From positions 189,659,404 through 189,723,403 of the forward strand of contig CM035413.1 in assembly GCA_020310875.1 (NCBI GenBank): a stretch of 64,000 bases of DNA, read 5' to 3'. This DNA is from Ceratopteris richardii (taxonomy: Eukaryota; Streptophyta; Polypodiopsida; Polypodiales; Pteridaceae). The notes under the pieces were generated by a model, which worked only from the letters and a program-made list of their open reading frames with translations, was not told where the DNA came from and ran no database searches. A program made the translations under genes and the position numbers. This document shows positions 9,487-21,621 of the stretch, piece after piece. Numbering within the stretch: position 1 is the first letter of the stretch; each line of letters starts with the position of its first letter.

Positions 9487-11734
9487 TGTAGAGGAGGTAC
9501 TGGGGTATCTACTTTTAACAAAAGTAGAGATTAAAGTTTAACCATCCAGTACGTCACCTACTCAAGGGGGGTTCTCTTTAGGGAAGTATACCCTTTAACA
9601 TTTCTGTGAGCAGGCAGATACAAAGTTTGCACAGTGGTAAATACTTCAGTAAATATATAGACAACCAATCACCAAGGAAGACCGTACACTGCTCGATTCA
9701 AATCAGATGATTACAAAGTTGGGCAAATGATGAATGATGCTCACAAGTGTAAACTTAGGGCTAACAAGCCACAAGCTTAGGGCTAACAAGCCACAAGCTT
9801 AGGGCTAACAAGCCACCTTAAAAGTAATTCACTCCAGTACAATAGATCAGCATAAGGGCCATTGATATGCAGGCTAACTCAGAACAATACAAATGGTAGA
9901 ATTTCTCAAGAGAATAGAGATTAATCAACACACTGACTCACAGAAAGGAAAATAAATCCAAGCTACTCTCTTACACTATAGTGCTCATAGCCCTCCACTG
10001 AGAAGCCTACCCTCTGTCCACACTACAGAGTAGCTTCTACAATAGGCTTGAAACCACCAAGTGCAAGAGAGAACTTATGCACGTATACACGCGTCAATGT
10101 AACTCTACAAATGTTGTACTTGTATGTATATGTCCCAAATGAGCACAAGTCCTTTGATTTTATAGGTCTCAATAGGCCAAGAGGCCTTGCCGAATCTTCA
10201 CGTCCACTGATCACGCGCCGGTTGATCACCCAAAATTGGGGGGTAGGTCAAATATTCCACTTGATTTGAATTAGATCCACAAAGATAGGTAGTCGCCCGT
10301 GAATGGTTGCTGGCAATTCCACTTTTACTTTTAACAATTATCTTTTACCTTTTCACCCGCCTTATTTAATCCTGGTAATTCAAATGAAGGACTCCCTACA
10401 CTTTGGAAGTGTAAAAGCAAATCATTATGGAATGTAAATGTCTTTTCCAAGGCATCCATTGGTATTCAATTTCAATCTCACATGCTTTCCATGGCAATAA
10501 GGAACAACAGAGTCGAATGACACCCGAAATCACCATCTATCTCTAGATGTAGATTGTCAACCCCAATCCTTCTCAGGCGCTCTGCTTCCATTGCTTCCAA
10601 GCTTCCATTGCTTCCATGGATTTGGTTTTGATGATTTCCCACGTGTGCGGGGTTCTGTGTGTGTGCCGGTGTGTGTGTGCATGTATTGTGTGTGTGAAAG
10701 TGTGTGTGTGTGTGTGAGTGCATGTATGTGTTTGAGAGTGCATGTGTGTGAATGTGAGTGAGCATGTGTGTGGGTGTGAAGGTGCATGTATATGTTTGTG
10801 TATGGATGTGTGTGTGTACGCATGGGGGTATGTGTGAAATTATGGGGGGTGTGCGATTGTGTATGTGTGTGCTTGTGCATGAGTGGGGTGTGTGTATAGG
10901 GATGTGTGTGTGAGAGTGTATTTGTGTGAGGTTATGCATGTGTTTGTGATTATGTGTGTTTGCGTGCATGTGCTTGTGTAAGGATGTATTGAGCTACATC
11001 CCCGTGTGTATGTGGGTGAGTGATAGTGTGGTCATGCATGTGTGTATGTGTGAGTTTTTGTACGTGTGTGTATTAGAGTATGTGTGTATATGTATGTGGG
11101 GGTGTATGTGTGTAATTGAAGGAGGTAGGTGAGGGCGAGTGTAGGCGGGAGGTGAGGGCGGGGGAGTGGATAAGGGGGAGGAGGCGGATTGCGGGGCGGA
11201 GTGGATAAGGGAGAGGAGGGTAGAAGAGGGTGCGGAGGGCGGGGCGGAGTGGATAAGGGAGAGGAGGGTAGAAGAGGGTGCGGAGGGCGGGGCGGAGTGG
11301 ATAAGGGAGAGGAGGGTAGAGGAGGGTGCGGAGGGCGGGGCGGAGTGGATAAGGGGGAGGAGGCGGAAGGGTGCGAAGGGCGGGGCGGAGTGGATAAGGG
11401 AGAGGAGGGTAGAGGAGGGTGCGGAGGGCGGGGCGGAGTGGATAAGGGGGAGGAGGCGGAGGGCGGGGCAGAGTGGATAAGGGAGAGGAGGGTAGAGGAG
11501 GGTGCGGAGGGCGGGGCGGAGTGGATAAGGGGGAGGAGGCGGAGGGCGGGGCGGAGTGGATAAGGGGGAGGAGGCGGAGGGCGCGGAGGGCGGGGCGGAG
11601 TGGATAAGGGGGAGGAGGCGGAGGGCGGGGCTTGCGGGTGGCGGGTGGCGGGTGGCGGGTGGCGGGGGAGGGGAGCAGCGGGGGCGGGGGAAGAGAGAGA
11701 AGAAGGTGGGGGGAGAGAGAGAGAGAGAGAGAGA
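9487..11734 (-). repeat. 5' LTR of the Gag-JmjN element (outer end missing)
   Basis: This repeat is colinear with 3742-5990 at about 98-99% identity by eye. It stops in a short GA run (about 11712-11734), whereas the other LTR continues through 150 bp of GA and another 210 bp to TCTACA. The outer U3 end is therefore gone, and copia-like relic sequence follows directly. Deletion through the GA tract, or collapse during assembly, would both explain this. Confidence 0.8.
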
Positions 11735-11739
11735 TAGTG

Positions 11740-11940
11740 GATGCAAAAAGCATATGGGTTAGAACAAGGATCTCTTCTCAAGTATGTAGGAACCATTAAC
11801 CAAAGGGCATGTGGAGACAGGTGATCATAACCCCATACCATCACACATATAGGTGATGTTATGTTGGATGTTTCTCATAAGGGTAAGTGATTGAAAGCTA
11901 TTCTTCATGTACCCATAAGTACATAAATGTTTTTCATTTT
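11740..11940 (+). pseudogene. Copia protease relic
   Basis: The plus strand reads [12 protein letters not shown]...LKAILHVP, the GDV..L......L..VLHVP pattern just after a Ty1/copia protease active site. The same stretch, including the nucleotides ACCAAAGGGCATGTG, recurs at 37185-37440. It is short, broken by stops, and abuts the truncated LTR. Confidence 0.6.
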
Positions 11941-11981
11941 TTGTATGTATGCATGTATATACATATGTATATACGTATTTA

Positions 11982-11991
<10 letters not shown>

Positions 11992-12052
<61 letters not shown>
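11992..12052. repeat. (AT)n microsatellite
   Basis: About 60 bp of pure AT dinucleotide, flanked by TGTATG-rich sequence. Tyr/Ile repeat frames across it are artefacts. Confidence 0.95.
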
Positions 12053-12057
<5 letters not shown>

Positions 12058-12059
12058 CA

Positions 12060-14590
12060 GACAGACGTATTTATGTATGTATGCTTGTTTGTATGTGTAT
12101 ACGCTTGCATTTTTTCTTTCAGATTCTATCTTTCTGAACACTTTCTATAATTAAAATTAATATTTAACAAATTTGAATGGAATACAATGAATAAGTGAGA
12201 ATTTTCAGTCACTTGAATCTTTATATGGACGTAGACCTTTGTGAGCATAGGTTTGAAGCTTTGTGAGATAGATTAAATTGCAATTAATTTTCTATATAAA
12301 AACTTAAATTACCTAAAATAAAAACAAAAAAGCATTGCATTGTTCGATAGAGAGAGAGTAGGATGGAGCAGTAGAGTATGAATGAGAGTGTATGAATGTA
12401 TTTATGAATGCTTGTAATTCCATATGGTGTTGCGAGGTTCATGAAGGGAGAGCAAAAAATGTCATAAGAAAGTGTCCTCGATTCACACATGGAGTTGAAT
12501 GTAAGAGCTTGAGAGTCAACATATGAAAATGCATTTCGTTTCGTACAACAATCAACATGGTTATCTCTTTCTCTAGGTAGTCCTTAAAGTAAGGTGGCTT
12601 CTATCATTAAAGGCTTCTTCACTATGCAAGCGTATTTAATTGTCTCCATCAGCGAAGAAGCATTTGTATGAATACGTGGAGCCTTTCACATTCCCTTAGT
12701 TTGGAGCCAGATTTAAGTTTTCTTTCCCAAGCTTTTATGGAAAAGCATATGACAATATGATAGTAATGCATAAGAAGTGTCCATCCCACATTAATATTTG
12801 AAAACTCCGTTACACATTATCTTATTCAATTGATCAAATCGATTTCATTCCTTCAACAATATTAAACAAAAACTTTAAGCGCATGGTTTCTATGCAATTC
12901 GTTGTGTTATTTGTAACAAGATGACTTCTCTGTTGGAATCAACTCCAAAAACAACAGTACATCGAAGACGTTTCCAAAGATTTCAATGGAAATATGAGTG
13001 AGGTTCCTTTACTCAAAACATGAGGCACAAATCATTTAGACGAAACGATATCGAATGACAAGACCATAACTTTTCTACACATTCATGAATGAAAACAAAG
13101 TCTAGCAGACCTCCCATTATAAAATATTACAAGTTAAAACTATATTAACAAACCTTCTATACTTAGACAGTAACAACATACAATAACAACGTCTCATAAA
13201 ATGTGGCAAATTAATGAAATCAGTGCACATTTTATGAGACATTATCCGCATAAAAACACATGTAGAAAAACTTGTGCCTACTATGGAAAATTAATGAAAT
13301 TAATCTACATTTTATGAGACGTGATCCGCATACAAACACATGTAGTAAAACTTGTGCCAGCCCTCCGCAACACGTGAGAAATCATACTAAGCAGCTACTT
13401 TGCCTTGAGAAAAGCATGGAATAACATGCTTACCATTACAATAGGGGGATTCTTAGACTTAATGGATCAAATCAACTAAAATGTACGGAGGAGTGATATG
13501 AGAATGGTAAAATCCACATGACTAGAAAACAATAAATTACATGGGAAATTGTAGGCTTAGCATAGTCATAGGGAGCTTCCTATGTCATTTAAAACTATTG
13601 TCATACCAAAACGAATCACAAGCGAGAAGAGTTATTCCTACATAGAGATCTAAAATCATCTAGAGAAAGATTATGAACATTCTATGAAGACAATTCTTAC
13701 ACAGAGTAGGAGGTTGAAGTTCCCTTTACAAATTATTTTCCATGGCCACTATTGCATATAAGTATTTTTGATCTGACACATCCATTTGGAGTTGCACGAT
13801 GCGAAAATTAGGTGGGTAAGTTCAATCCCTTCCTAGAGTGTAGAAGCATATGGTCCACAATCATCAGGGCAAGCACATGTCTTAACAATTACCTTTCTTT
13901 GCAGAATCCAACACCACCCTCCCATTTAAAAATAAAATTCTTTATCGTTCATTCCTTATTAGCCTCTTCCTAATATGTTCCAACAATCATTAGAAATTGC
14001 GTATTAAACATTCTTCTTTGTAAATTCTTCGTGCCTCTTTTGTTTTTAATTTGAACTATTATTTATAAATGTATATTGACAAAATGTCTTTTAGCTTTGT
14101 AGATTTTTTATAAATCAAGGTATGCGTTTGCACTACATCTCCATCGGTAGATGCTCACTAAAGAAGCTATGCTTATAAAGAAACCAAGATTAACCAAGAT
14201 TGTATTGCTTTGATCATGGAAACATTCTTGAAAACTTTAACCAAGATTGTATTGCTTTGATCCTGGAAACATTCTTGAAAACTTTTTACATCCAAACAAA
14301 CCAGTTCACTTGCTTTTGCATTATTTCAAGCATCGATATTTGTAAATAGGTAGTAGAGAATTGATGAATCCTCGAAAAGAGTCACGAATCATAACTACTC
14401 TTATACATAATCGACTCAGGTGGATTTAATGCACTCATTATATTTAAAGTATTTACGTCTGCACTTTTTATATTTAAATCACTATATTTAGGATGAACAC
14501 GTGCCTTTATACATACATTTTCTTTTGGATCGTCCATGGAATCTTTCCTAGAAATTTCATCCCTTACAATTATAGTACCCTTCTTTTTAT
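12060..14590. other. AT-rich DNA without recognisable gene; two tandem duplications
   Basis: No family signature was seen in any frame. Two local duplications stand out: units of about 72 bp repeated at a period of about 79 bp (13208-13279 and 13287-13358, ending CTTGTGCC), and a 47-bp direct duplication at 14192-14285 (AACCAAGATTGTATTGCTTT twice). Both have diverged by a few bases. Confidence 0.6.
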
Positions 14591-14599
14591 GGATGCATT

Positions 14600-14845
14600 C
14601 ACTTGTATAAATCGTGTTTTGCAAATACTATAAGGGAAATGATCATGTCATAAAGAGTTGTCCAAAATTGGCTACAAAAGAGGCAAAGAAGAAAGCAACT
14701 ATAATGGTTGTTGTAGAGGGCTCTACACCTATAACAAAGTCTGCTAATCTTGTGCGAAATGAAGAATGGGTATTTATTACCACTTGTAGCTATGACCCAT
14801 CATCTCATGAGCATTGTATGTCTCTAGTAGATTCAAATGTTTGAT
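14600..14845 (+). pseudogene. Copia Gag zinc-knuckle relic (left half of a split element)
   Basis: From 14614 the frame reads MFCKYYKGNDHVIKSCPKLA, a CX2-X-GH-C knuckle of copia Gag in which Y replaces the second Cys. It is followed by EWVFITTCSYDPSSH, a weak echo of the W..DSG..HM protease entry. Gypsy gag sequence starts abruptly at about 14846, and matching copia sequence resumes near 24060, so the copia was split by the gypsy. Confidence 0.6.
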
Positions 14846-15800
14846 ACTTTGATAGTGGGGCAAGCAGCAAGGTGGTTGACTAAATATGATATTAATCATT
14901 TCGCTAACTATGATGATGTGAGAGATGCGTTTTTACAGAGGTTCCGTTTGAAGAAGAACCCTGCTAAAATCTTTGATTATTTGCAAAACAATCGACAGAA
15001 ACCACATCAGAGTGTCGAGGAGTATGCGACACTGTTCAGAACCCATTTGCGGCAGCTGCCTCTGGCACATGCTAATCTGCCAAATGATGTCATCACCCAA
15101 TGGTTCATTAATGGATTGAATCCACAGTTAAGAAAAATCATGATCATTTGTTGTGTGGGCAGAATGACATTGGACGCAGTAATTGCAATGGCCTTACAAT
15201 TGGAGCACAAAGTTGGAGGTTTTATAGAGGACTTGGACTGGTTGAAAGCAAGTAAGAACGTAGTTGATGTTCCGTCCAAACAGGTGTATTGTACCAAGTG
15301 CAAAAATCTAGGTCACACCAGTTCTACATATGCCCTCAACCAGATGTATTGTGCCATCTGTAACACAACAGGACACTCAACGGAAACCTACGCATATAAT
15401 GCAAAGGTGTAGGCTAGAGAAGCTGTAAACGCCATAATACAGGAACCAGGTCAGCCAGCAACCCATTATGTGCCGCCACAGTTGCAAACCAATCAGCGGC
15501 AAGTATATAGGAATTACCGGGGTCAGCGGAACACCAATTTCAATTCAAATTGATGGCAGGCAGGTACATTGGCAGAAGGTACCTCTCTTCCACCCCCTCG
15601 GTGCCATTTTTGCGATGAGGTTTGCCATATCCGACGATTTTGCAAGGAAGCAGCAGAGTACGACAAAAGGAAGAAGGAACGACAACATCCAATGACCAAC
15701 ATGGTTTATCTTTCACCAGTCGAGTCACAAGCAGCTGTAGTTTAGACACGATCAGGTACACAATTGCAACCAGCAGCTGATGTTTTCGAGCCTGGTATTT
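14837..15800 (+). pseudogene. Gypsy Gag with defective zinc knuckles
   Basis: The first 190 codons hold a Gag core (AARWLTKY, DAFLQRF, EEYATLFRTHLRQLP) and two knuckles, CTKCKNLGHTSSTY and CAICNTTGHSTETY. Each has Tyr in place of the final Cys. A stop at 15410 interrupts, and a further knuckle CHFCDEVCHIRRFC follows in another frame at about 15600-15645. Cys-to-Tyr needs one G-to-A change, consistent with deamination of methylated C on the other strand. Not functional as read. Confidence 0.75.
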
Positions 15801-15814
15801 GTGAGCAGTAGCGA

Positions 15815-16981
15815 ATGTTTGCAAGGGCTAGTCAATGGGCAGCTAAGGAGCCAACTGTATTTCCTGATCCCACTCTGATAACACAGGTCCCTCTGCCACA
15901 GGCAAGATCGAATGAACAGAATGTTGTCCCAACCACATTAGAATCATCACAAGAATCGATGATAACTACGACCCAAACAGATCAGGTATGGGACATCCTA
16001 TCTAAGGCTTCAATCACACTTCCTTTGGGACAGTTGTTCGCCTTAGTGCCGGGAGTACGACAACAATTCCAACAGCAAGTTAGTCCCGGACCTTCATGTA
16101 CTCCGGGGACTTCAACCATACAACCAAAAATTGATTCTACGGTGGATCATTCAGTCCCACTGATCACCGTCTGGTATAAAAACCAGAAGATTACCCAAGT
16201 GTTAATTGATGGCGGATCTGGTGTGAATATTGAAACAACCGCACTCTACAAGAAATTGGGTTGGACCCAAATTGAACCCATACAATTTTTTGTGTGAATG
16301 GCAGACCAATCCCGAGTCCATCCGATGGGATTAGTACGTAATATCCCTATTACCTTGCAGGGGACCACATTTAAAATGACTTTTGTAGTCCTAGACTTAG
16401 GAGAATCTAGCCTCGACTACAACTTACTCTTCGACAGGCCATGGCTAAAGCAAGCCAAAGTTGTACAGGATTGGTCAGCTCAAGAGTTAATTTTCAAAGA
16501 TAATCACCGGAAATATGTAGTTAAATTGGATGCTATGCAACCGTGTGATCTTCATGCAGGACCATATGTAGCAGAGCCAGTCCATATGTTGGAGGGGTTA
16601 TCTGATGATGAGGAAGAGGCTTTCCTCAAGATTAATAAGGATCTGATCTCATTAGGTACTGTAGATTTACAATCGGTAGCAGACAATTGGATTTCGATAG
16701 CTTGTACGATCGTACCAGTGACCGGAGATGCAGAAGTAGATAACAACGTAGCTATGGATGAAGCAATTTTACATCAACTATTGCAGCCAGCTAATGATTT
16801 GGTAAAACCTCTTCAATCTTATGTACCGAAAGATCAATTAGTAACGTATAATCTCGGAGACATGGTCAATCCACGACCAGTTAAGATTAAGGCAGGTTTA
16901 GCAGAGACATTCCAAGATGATTTAGTACAACTCCTGCGTGGATTCTCAGATGTTTTCGCTTGGGATTATAGAGACATGTAA
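15815..16981 (+). pseudogene. Gypsy aspartic protease and pre-RT linker
   Basis: The active site VLIDGGSGVNIE is at about 16199-16235, followed after an in-frame stop (16295-16297) by VRNIPITLQG and YNLLFDRPWLKQAK, the end of the protease fold. The same stretch then runs to DVFAWDYRDM, the conserved pre-RT motif, and stops at 16981. The close parallel to the protease of the 6.4-9.4 kb element (IIDGGSGINL, PWLRQAKALQDW) suggests related lineages. Confidence 0.8.
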
Positions 16982-17014
16982 GGTCTTGACCCATGGATTT
17001 ATCAACATCAGGTA

Positions 17015-17888
17015 GTGCTCAAACCGGATATGAGGCCAATCAAACAATCTAGTTACACAATGAACCCTAATTATGCTGCGCAGGTTAAGGCTGAACTTGA
17101 TCGTTTATTGAAGGTGGGATTTATTGTACCAATTGATCATGCTAAGTGGATCTCTCCAATAGTGATCGTCCCAAAGAAAAATAAACAGTTGTGTATCTGT
17201 GTCGACTACCGGAAACTCAATGTCGCCACTGTACCGGATCCGTTCCCTCTCCCCTTTCTAGACACAATGCTTGACAGGGTAGCAGGGCATGAAATGTATT
17301 CTTTTCTGGATGGCTACAGTGGCTATAATCAAGTGAGAATGGGAGAACAGGATATACCAAAGATAGCTTTTATCACGAATTGGGGTGTCTATGCTTGCAC
17401 TATAATGTTGTTCGGTTTACAGAATGCCCCGAGTACATTCCCAAGATGTATGCAGGAAGTATTTTCACCCTATTTGACCACATTTATGCAAGTATATTTG
17501 GATGATTTTTCCTTATTTGGCAAGACTTCGACGAACCTGTATCATTTACGATGCTGCTTTGAAAAATGCCGAGAGTACCGATTATGCTTGAATCCGACCA
17601 AATCTGTTTTTGCGGTCTCCTGTGGCAAACTACTCGGTCATATTATCTCTCAACAAGGAATACAGGTCGATCCGGATAAAGTACCAGCTGTGTTGGAGGC
17701 ATCAGTCCCAACCACACCAAAAGAAGTTATGCGCTTTCTTAGCCAAATCCGGTGGCATGGTAGACGCTTACGATGGTTAGCTCATTTAGCAACACAGCTT
17801 AATCGGCTTATGACCAGCGCTCCGAGGAAGTATCAATGGACTCCAGAGTGCCAAAGTGCATTTGATCGGTTGAAGGTCTTATTGACGG
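17015..17888 (+). pseudogene. Gypsy reverse transcriptase
   Basis: RT motifs in order: PIKQSSYTMNP, GFIVPI, SPIVIVPKKN, CVDYRKLN, FLDGYSGYNQ, FGLQNAPSTF, YLDDFSLFG (catalytic YLDD at about 17494-17505), GHIISQQGI and the RT-RNase H connection KYQWTPECQSAFDRLK. The frame is open for about 290 codons until the fold-back insertion at 17889. The polymerase residues look intact, but the protein is cut before RNase H. Confidence 0.85.
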
Positions 17889-19604
17889 TGTCGGGAAGAA
17901 GGAGGTCGTGGCAGGAAGCCGATGCGTGGGGTTGGATCAGGCCCCTCTCTAGTGCGCCGTTCCCGCTGTCTTGCGAGCGGCGTCTGCACGCTGGGCACCT
18001 CGCTTGTGCTCTCCGGAGCGTGCGCGATCCTCGTAGGGTCCCTCGCCCCTCAGAAGTGTCGAGACGTGGGACCGTGGGCGTCGGAAAGAGACAATGGGGG
18101 TGTACCGCAGTGATACACGTGATGTAGATCAAGCTCGAAGATACAATCGGAAATGAAACTGAAGCCTCCAATAAAATGAATGATACAAACAGGCGGCTAC
18201 AGTGCGGGCCCATGGTACAATAAAACCGCTACAGTGCGGTGCGATGATACAATATGAAAGCCGCCGCTACAGTGTGGGCCGGCTAGTGTATACTAGATCC
18301 CTCGCTATAGTGCGAGAAATCGCCCTCGGGATTCCGCTTCGGTCTTCGCGGTCCAAGCTTTTCTTCCAGGTCGTCACTTCGGTCCGCTCTTTACTTCAGG
18401 TATCCTCAACAGTAGCCTCCCTTCTCTTTACTTCAGATAATCAGAAACCGCATAAACCTGGAGGAGACGATCCACAAGGGCAATCCACAGGACGGGGTAC
18501 TCTTTTCTTCAGTCTTCAATCACTTTCTCTTCACTTCATATAATCAGCATCCACATAAACCTGTAGGAAGGTTCCACAAGAAAGACCACGGGGGCAGGTG
18601 TACTCTTTTCTTCAATCTTTAATCACTTGATATGCTTCATAAACCTGCAGAGTAGACGCACCAAGAAGATCAACGAGGATCGCGCACGCTCCGGAGAGCA
18701 CAGGCGAGGTGCCCAGCGCGCAGACGCCGCTCGCAGGACAGCGGGAACGGCGCACCAGAGAGGGGCCTGATCCAACCCCACGCACCAGCTTCCTGCCACG
18801 ACCTCCTTCTTCCCGACACCTGAACCCGACGTGAAGCGAGGTGGTTGCCTGGTGATCCTCGACACGCCACCCACTCCTTGAAGAAAAGAGTACACCTGCC
18901 CCCGTGGTCTTTCTTGTGGAACCTTCCTACAGGTTTATGTGGATGCTGATTATATGAAGTGAAGAGAAAGTGATTGAAGACTGAAGAAAAGAGTACCCCG
19001 TCCTGTGGATTGCCCTTGTGGATCGTCTCCTCTAGGTTTATGCGGTTTCTGATTATCTGAAATAAAGAGAAGGGAGGCTACTGTTGAGGATACCTGAAGT
19101 AAAGAGCGGACCGAAGTGGAGACCTGGAAGAAAAGCTTGGACCGCGAAGACCGAAGCGGAATCCCGAGGGCGATTTCTCGCATTGTAGCGAGGGATCTAG
19201 TATACACTAGCCGGCCCACACTGTAGCGGTGGCTTTCATATTGTATCATCGCATCGCACTGTAGTGGTTTTATTGTACCATCGGCCCGCACTATAGCGGC
19301 CTGTTTGTATCATTCATTTTATTGGAGGCTTCAGTTTCATTTCTGATTGTATCTTCGAGCTTGATCTACATCACGTGTATCACTGCGGTACACCCCCATT
19401 GTCTCTTTCTGACGCCCACGGTCCCACGTCTCGACACTTCTGAGGGGCGAGGGACCCTACGAGGATCGCGCACGCTTCGGAGAGCACAGGCGAGGCGCCC
19501 AGCGTGCAGACGCCGCTCGCAGGACAGCGGGAACGGCGGACCAGAGAGGGGCCTGATCCAACCCCACGCACCGGCTTCCTGCCACGACCTCCTTCTTCCC
19601 AACA
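17889..19604. mobile_element. 1.7 kb fold-back insertion made of LTR ends
   Basis: The insertion starts TGTCGGGAAG and ends CTTCCCAACA. Plus-strand 17889-18615 is the reverse complement of 18876-19604 at roughly 96% identity by eye, with a spacer of about 260 bp. Both arms match the final 700 bp of the LTRs at 44778-47744 and 55514-58514, though diverged from them. The spacer carries a third, direct copy of the LTR terminus (18678-18822) followed by leader sequence matching that just inside the left LTR of that gypsy. It interrupts RNase H: codons for LLT precede it and QAPILQPPDW follows. Only a partial duplication (ACG) is visible at the junctions. Confidence 0.85.
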
Positions 19605-20210
19605 ACGCAGGCCCCTATCCTACAACCACCTGATTGGGAACGTCCGTTCCATGTCTTTGTGGATGCATCGGACATAGCCATTGCTAGCGTACTAATGCAA
19701 CAAATTGACAAATGGTTTCGGCCTGTGTATTATGTGAGTCGCCGATTAGCTCCTGCAGAGAAAAATTACTCTGTGATTGAACGCAAATGTCTTGGATTGG
19801 TGTAATCTGTTAAGAAATTTCGGCATTAATTGTTGGGCCGTAAATTTACTTTCCATGTGCACCATGCTGCACTGGTGTACTTGGTTCGGCAGCAACATTT
19901 AGGTGGTAGATTGGCTAGATGGGTTTTACTTTTACAGGAGTTCGATTATGAAGTTATTCATCGACCCCGCACAACACATGCCTTGGCGGATTTTCTATCT
20001 CGATTGGATTCCGGTGAGTCTTTGGTAGGTGTTGATGACACTACACCAGCAATTTACGTTGCCGAGACAACTACTAAAGAATTTGCAAGACCTCCTGTTG
20101 CTACTACATACTATGATACATTACTAACTTTCCTCACTGACGATTGTCTTCCTTCTAGTACTCCCCCTGCTCTGCGCCGGAAACTTGCAGTCTACAGTCG
20201 ACAATTCTAG
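19605..20210 (+). pseudogene. Gypsy RNase H (right part after the insertion)
   Basis: The frames read APILQPPDW, FHVFVDASDIAIASVL, YYVSRRLAPAEKNYSVIERKCL and, from 19830, the RNase H tail HRPRTTHALADFLSRLD. A stop at 19803 and one before LLGRKF interrupt. DASD, E and ALADFLSR are the expected catalytic-core and exit motifs. Confidence 0.8.
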
Positions 20211-21385
20211 TTGATCGTGGATCAACTGTATTACATAGATCATACTGGTGTTTTACTTAGATGTATCCCTCCACATGAAGCGGAATTGGTTATTGTTATG
20301 GCTCATTCATTACCCTCGGGAGGACATTTCGTAGCTGAACGTACTCACCGGAAAATTTTGCAAAGTGGGCTATGGTGGCCTACCATGTATTGAGATGTTG
20401 TTCAATTTGTGCAGCATTGTGATACTTGTCAAAGGTCAACAGCCTTTGCAGCGACACTTCTTCCCCCTTCAACCTCTCTTACCTCTAGAACCCTTTCAAA
20501 AGTGGGGTCTAGATTTTATTGGCCCAATAACACCACCAACGAGCCTCACCAACAATCGATACATATTGACTTGTACAGATTATGCCACTAGGTGGGTGGA
20601 AGCTTGGGCTTTACGGTCGGCCACAACTGTTTCGGTGGCAAAATGTTTGATGAAGGATGTCTTCCCGCGTTTTGGATTACCTTTGGAATTAGTGACGGAC
20701 CAAGGAACAAATTTTGCCAACAACTTAATCAAGTGTTGACTCAAACTTTTCAAATTATGCATAAATTCAGCTCACCGTACTATCCACGTGCTAATGGCTT
20801 GGCTGAGAGTACCAATAAGACTCTGTTGCATATGCTTCACAAATTAATCTTGGAATGTCCGAAACGTTGGGACCAGCTCTTACATGTAGTTTTGTGGGCT
20901 TACCGGACCACGTACAAAGTGGCTACCGGAACAACTCCGTTTAAACTTGGTTACGGTATAGACGCTATTGCGCCCATGGAAGTAGTGATACCGAGTCTGC
21001 GTGTTGCCTTAGCTCAGAAATTGCTGCCGAAAGAATCTTTGCCATTTTGGTTCGATGCCCTCAGAGCATTGGATGAACACCACTGGGTAAGCTTTATGAC
21101 TCTCCAAGAAGTTCAGTTTCGTCAAGCCCATACTTATGACCGCTTCCTAAAGACCCCTGTCTTTACGATTGATCAACTTGTGTTATTCTATAATGCTAAA
21201 GCAAACAAATCTGCTGGGAAATTTAAATTACGGTGGTTCGGTCCATACCGGATTGCTGAACGAGTGGGCCCAACAACTTTTTGATTGCCGACCTTAACAG
21301 GTGTTCTCCTACCAAAAGTGATTAATGGTTCTAACTTGCGTCCATATCACCAGTCATCTGATAACCTCTGACGTGTCCTTACTCT
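20211..21385 (+). pseudogene. Gypsy integrase
   Basis: The HHCC zinc finger is visible as HSLPSGGHFV, WWPTMY and CDTCQR (about 20304-20432). The catalytic core follows in another frame: WGLDFIGPI with its Asp, VTDQGTNFAN with the second, and SPYYPRANGLAESTNKTL with the Glu after a further shift near 20735. WAYRTTYK, TPFKLGYG and the C-terminal LRWFGPYRIAERVG then end with LRPYHQ near 21345. At least two frameshifts and a stop inactivate it. No chromodomain follows. Confidence 0.85.
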
Positions 21386-21621
21386 TTTTCGAGTGTCACT
21401 TGTTTTCTTTTTATCCCCGTATTTCGGTTGACCACTCACCGTTTGGTATCTAACTATGATTAATCGCCACCCTTTGTTATTGTTTCTGTTCATGCATGCA
21501 TGCCGTAATTATGATGGATATCTCTCCAATATGCTACTATGATTGGGGTTTTTGCCGCCTAATGCTTCTCGTGCTCTAACTTAATCTTGTTTTTTCCACT
21601 GATAATCGTTACTGTGTTTGT

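Noticed and set aside
10994..11844. Proline/serine-rich minus-strand frames of 226-270 codons
   Set aside because: Same minisatellite in the other LTR; low-complexity translation with no start context or family.
11887..12154. Tyr/Ile-rich frames on both strands
   Set aside because: They span an AT microsatellite and adjoining TGTATG repeats.
15007..15303. Antisense frames over gypsy gag and other Pol segments (also 16552-16746, 20580-20762, 30544-30843, 48601-48978, 52754-53075)
   Set aside because: Shadows of the sense coding sequence; the sense strand carries the recognisable motifs.
17833..19711. Many Arg/Gly-rich frames on both strands with near-identical peptides in mirror positions
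   Set aside because: They are mirror translations of the inverted LTR arms; the same peptides reappear in the LTRs near 47.5 and 58.3 kb.
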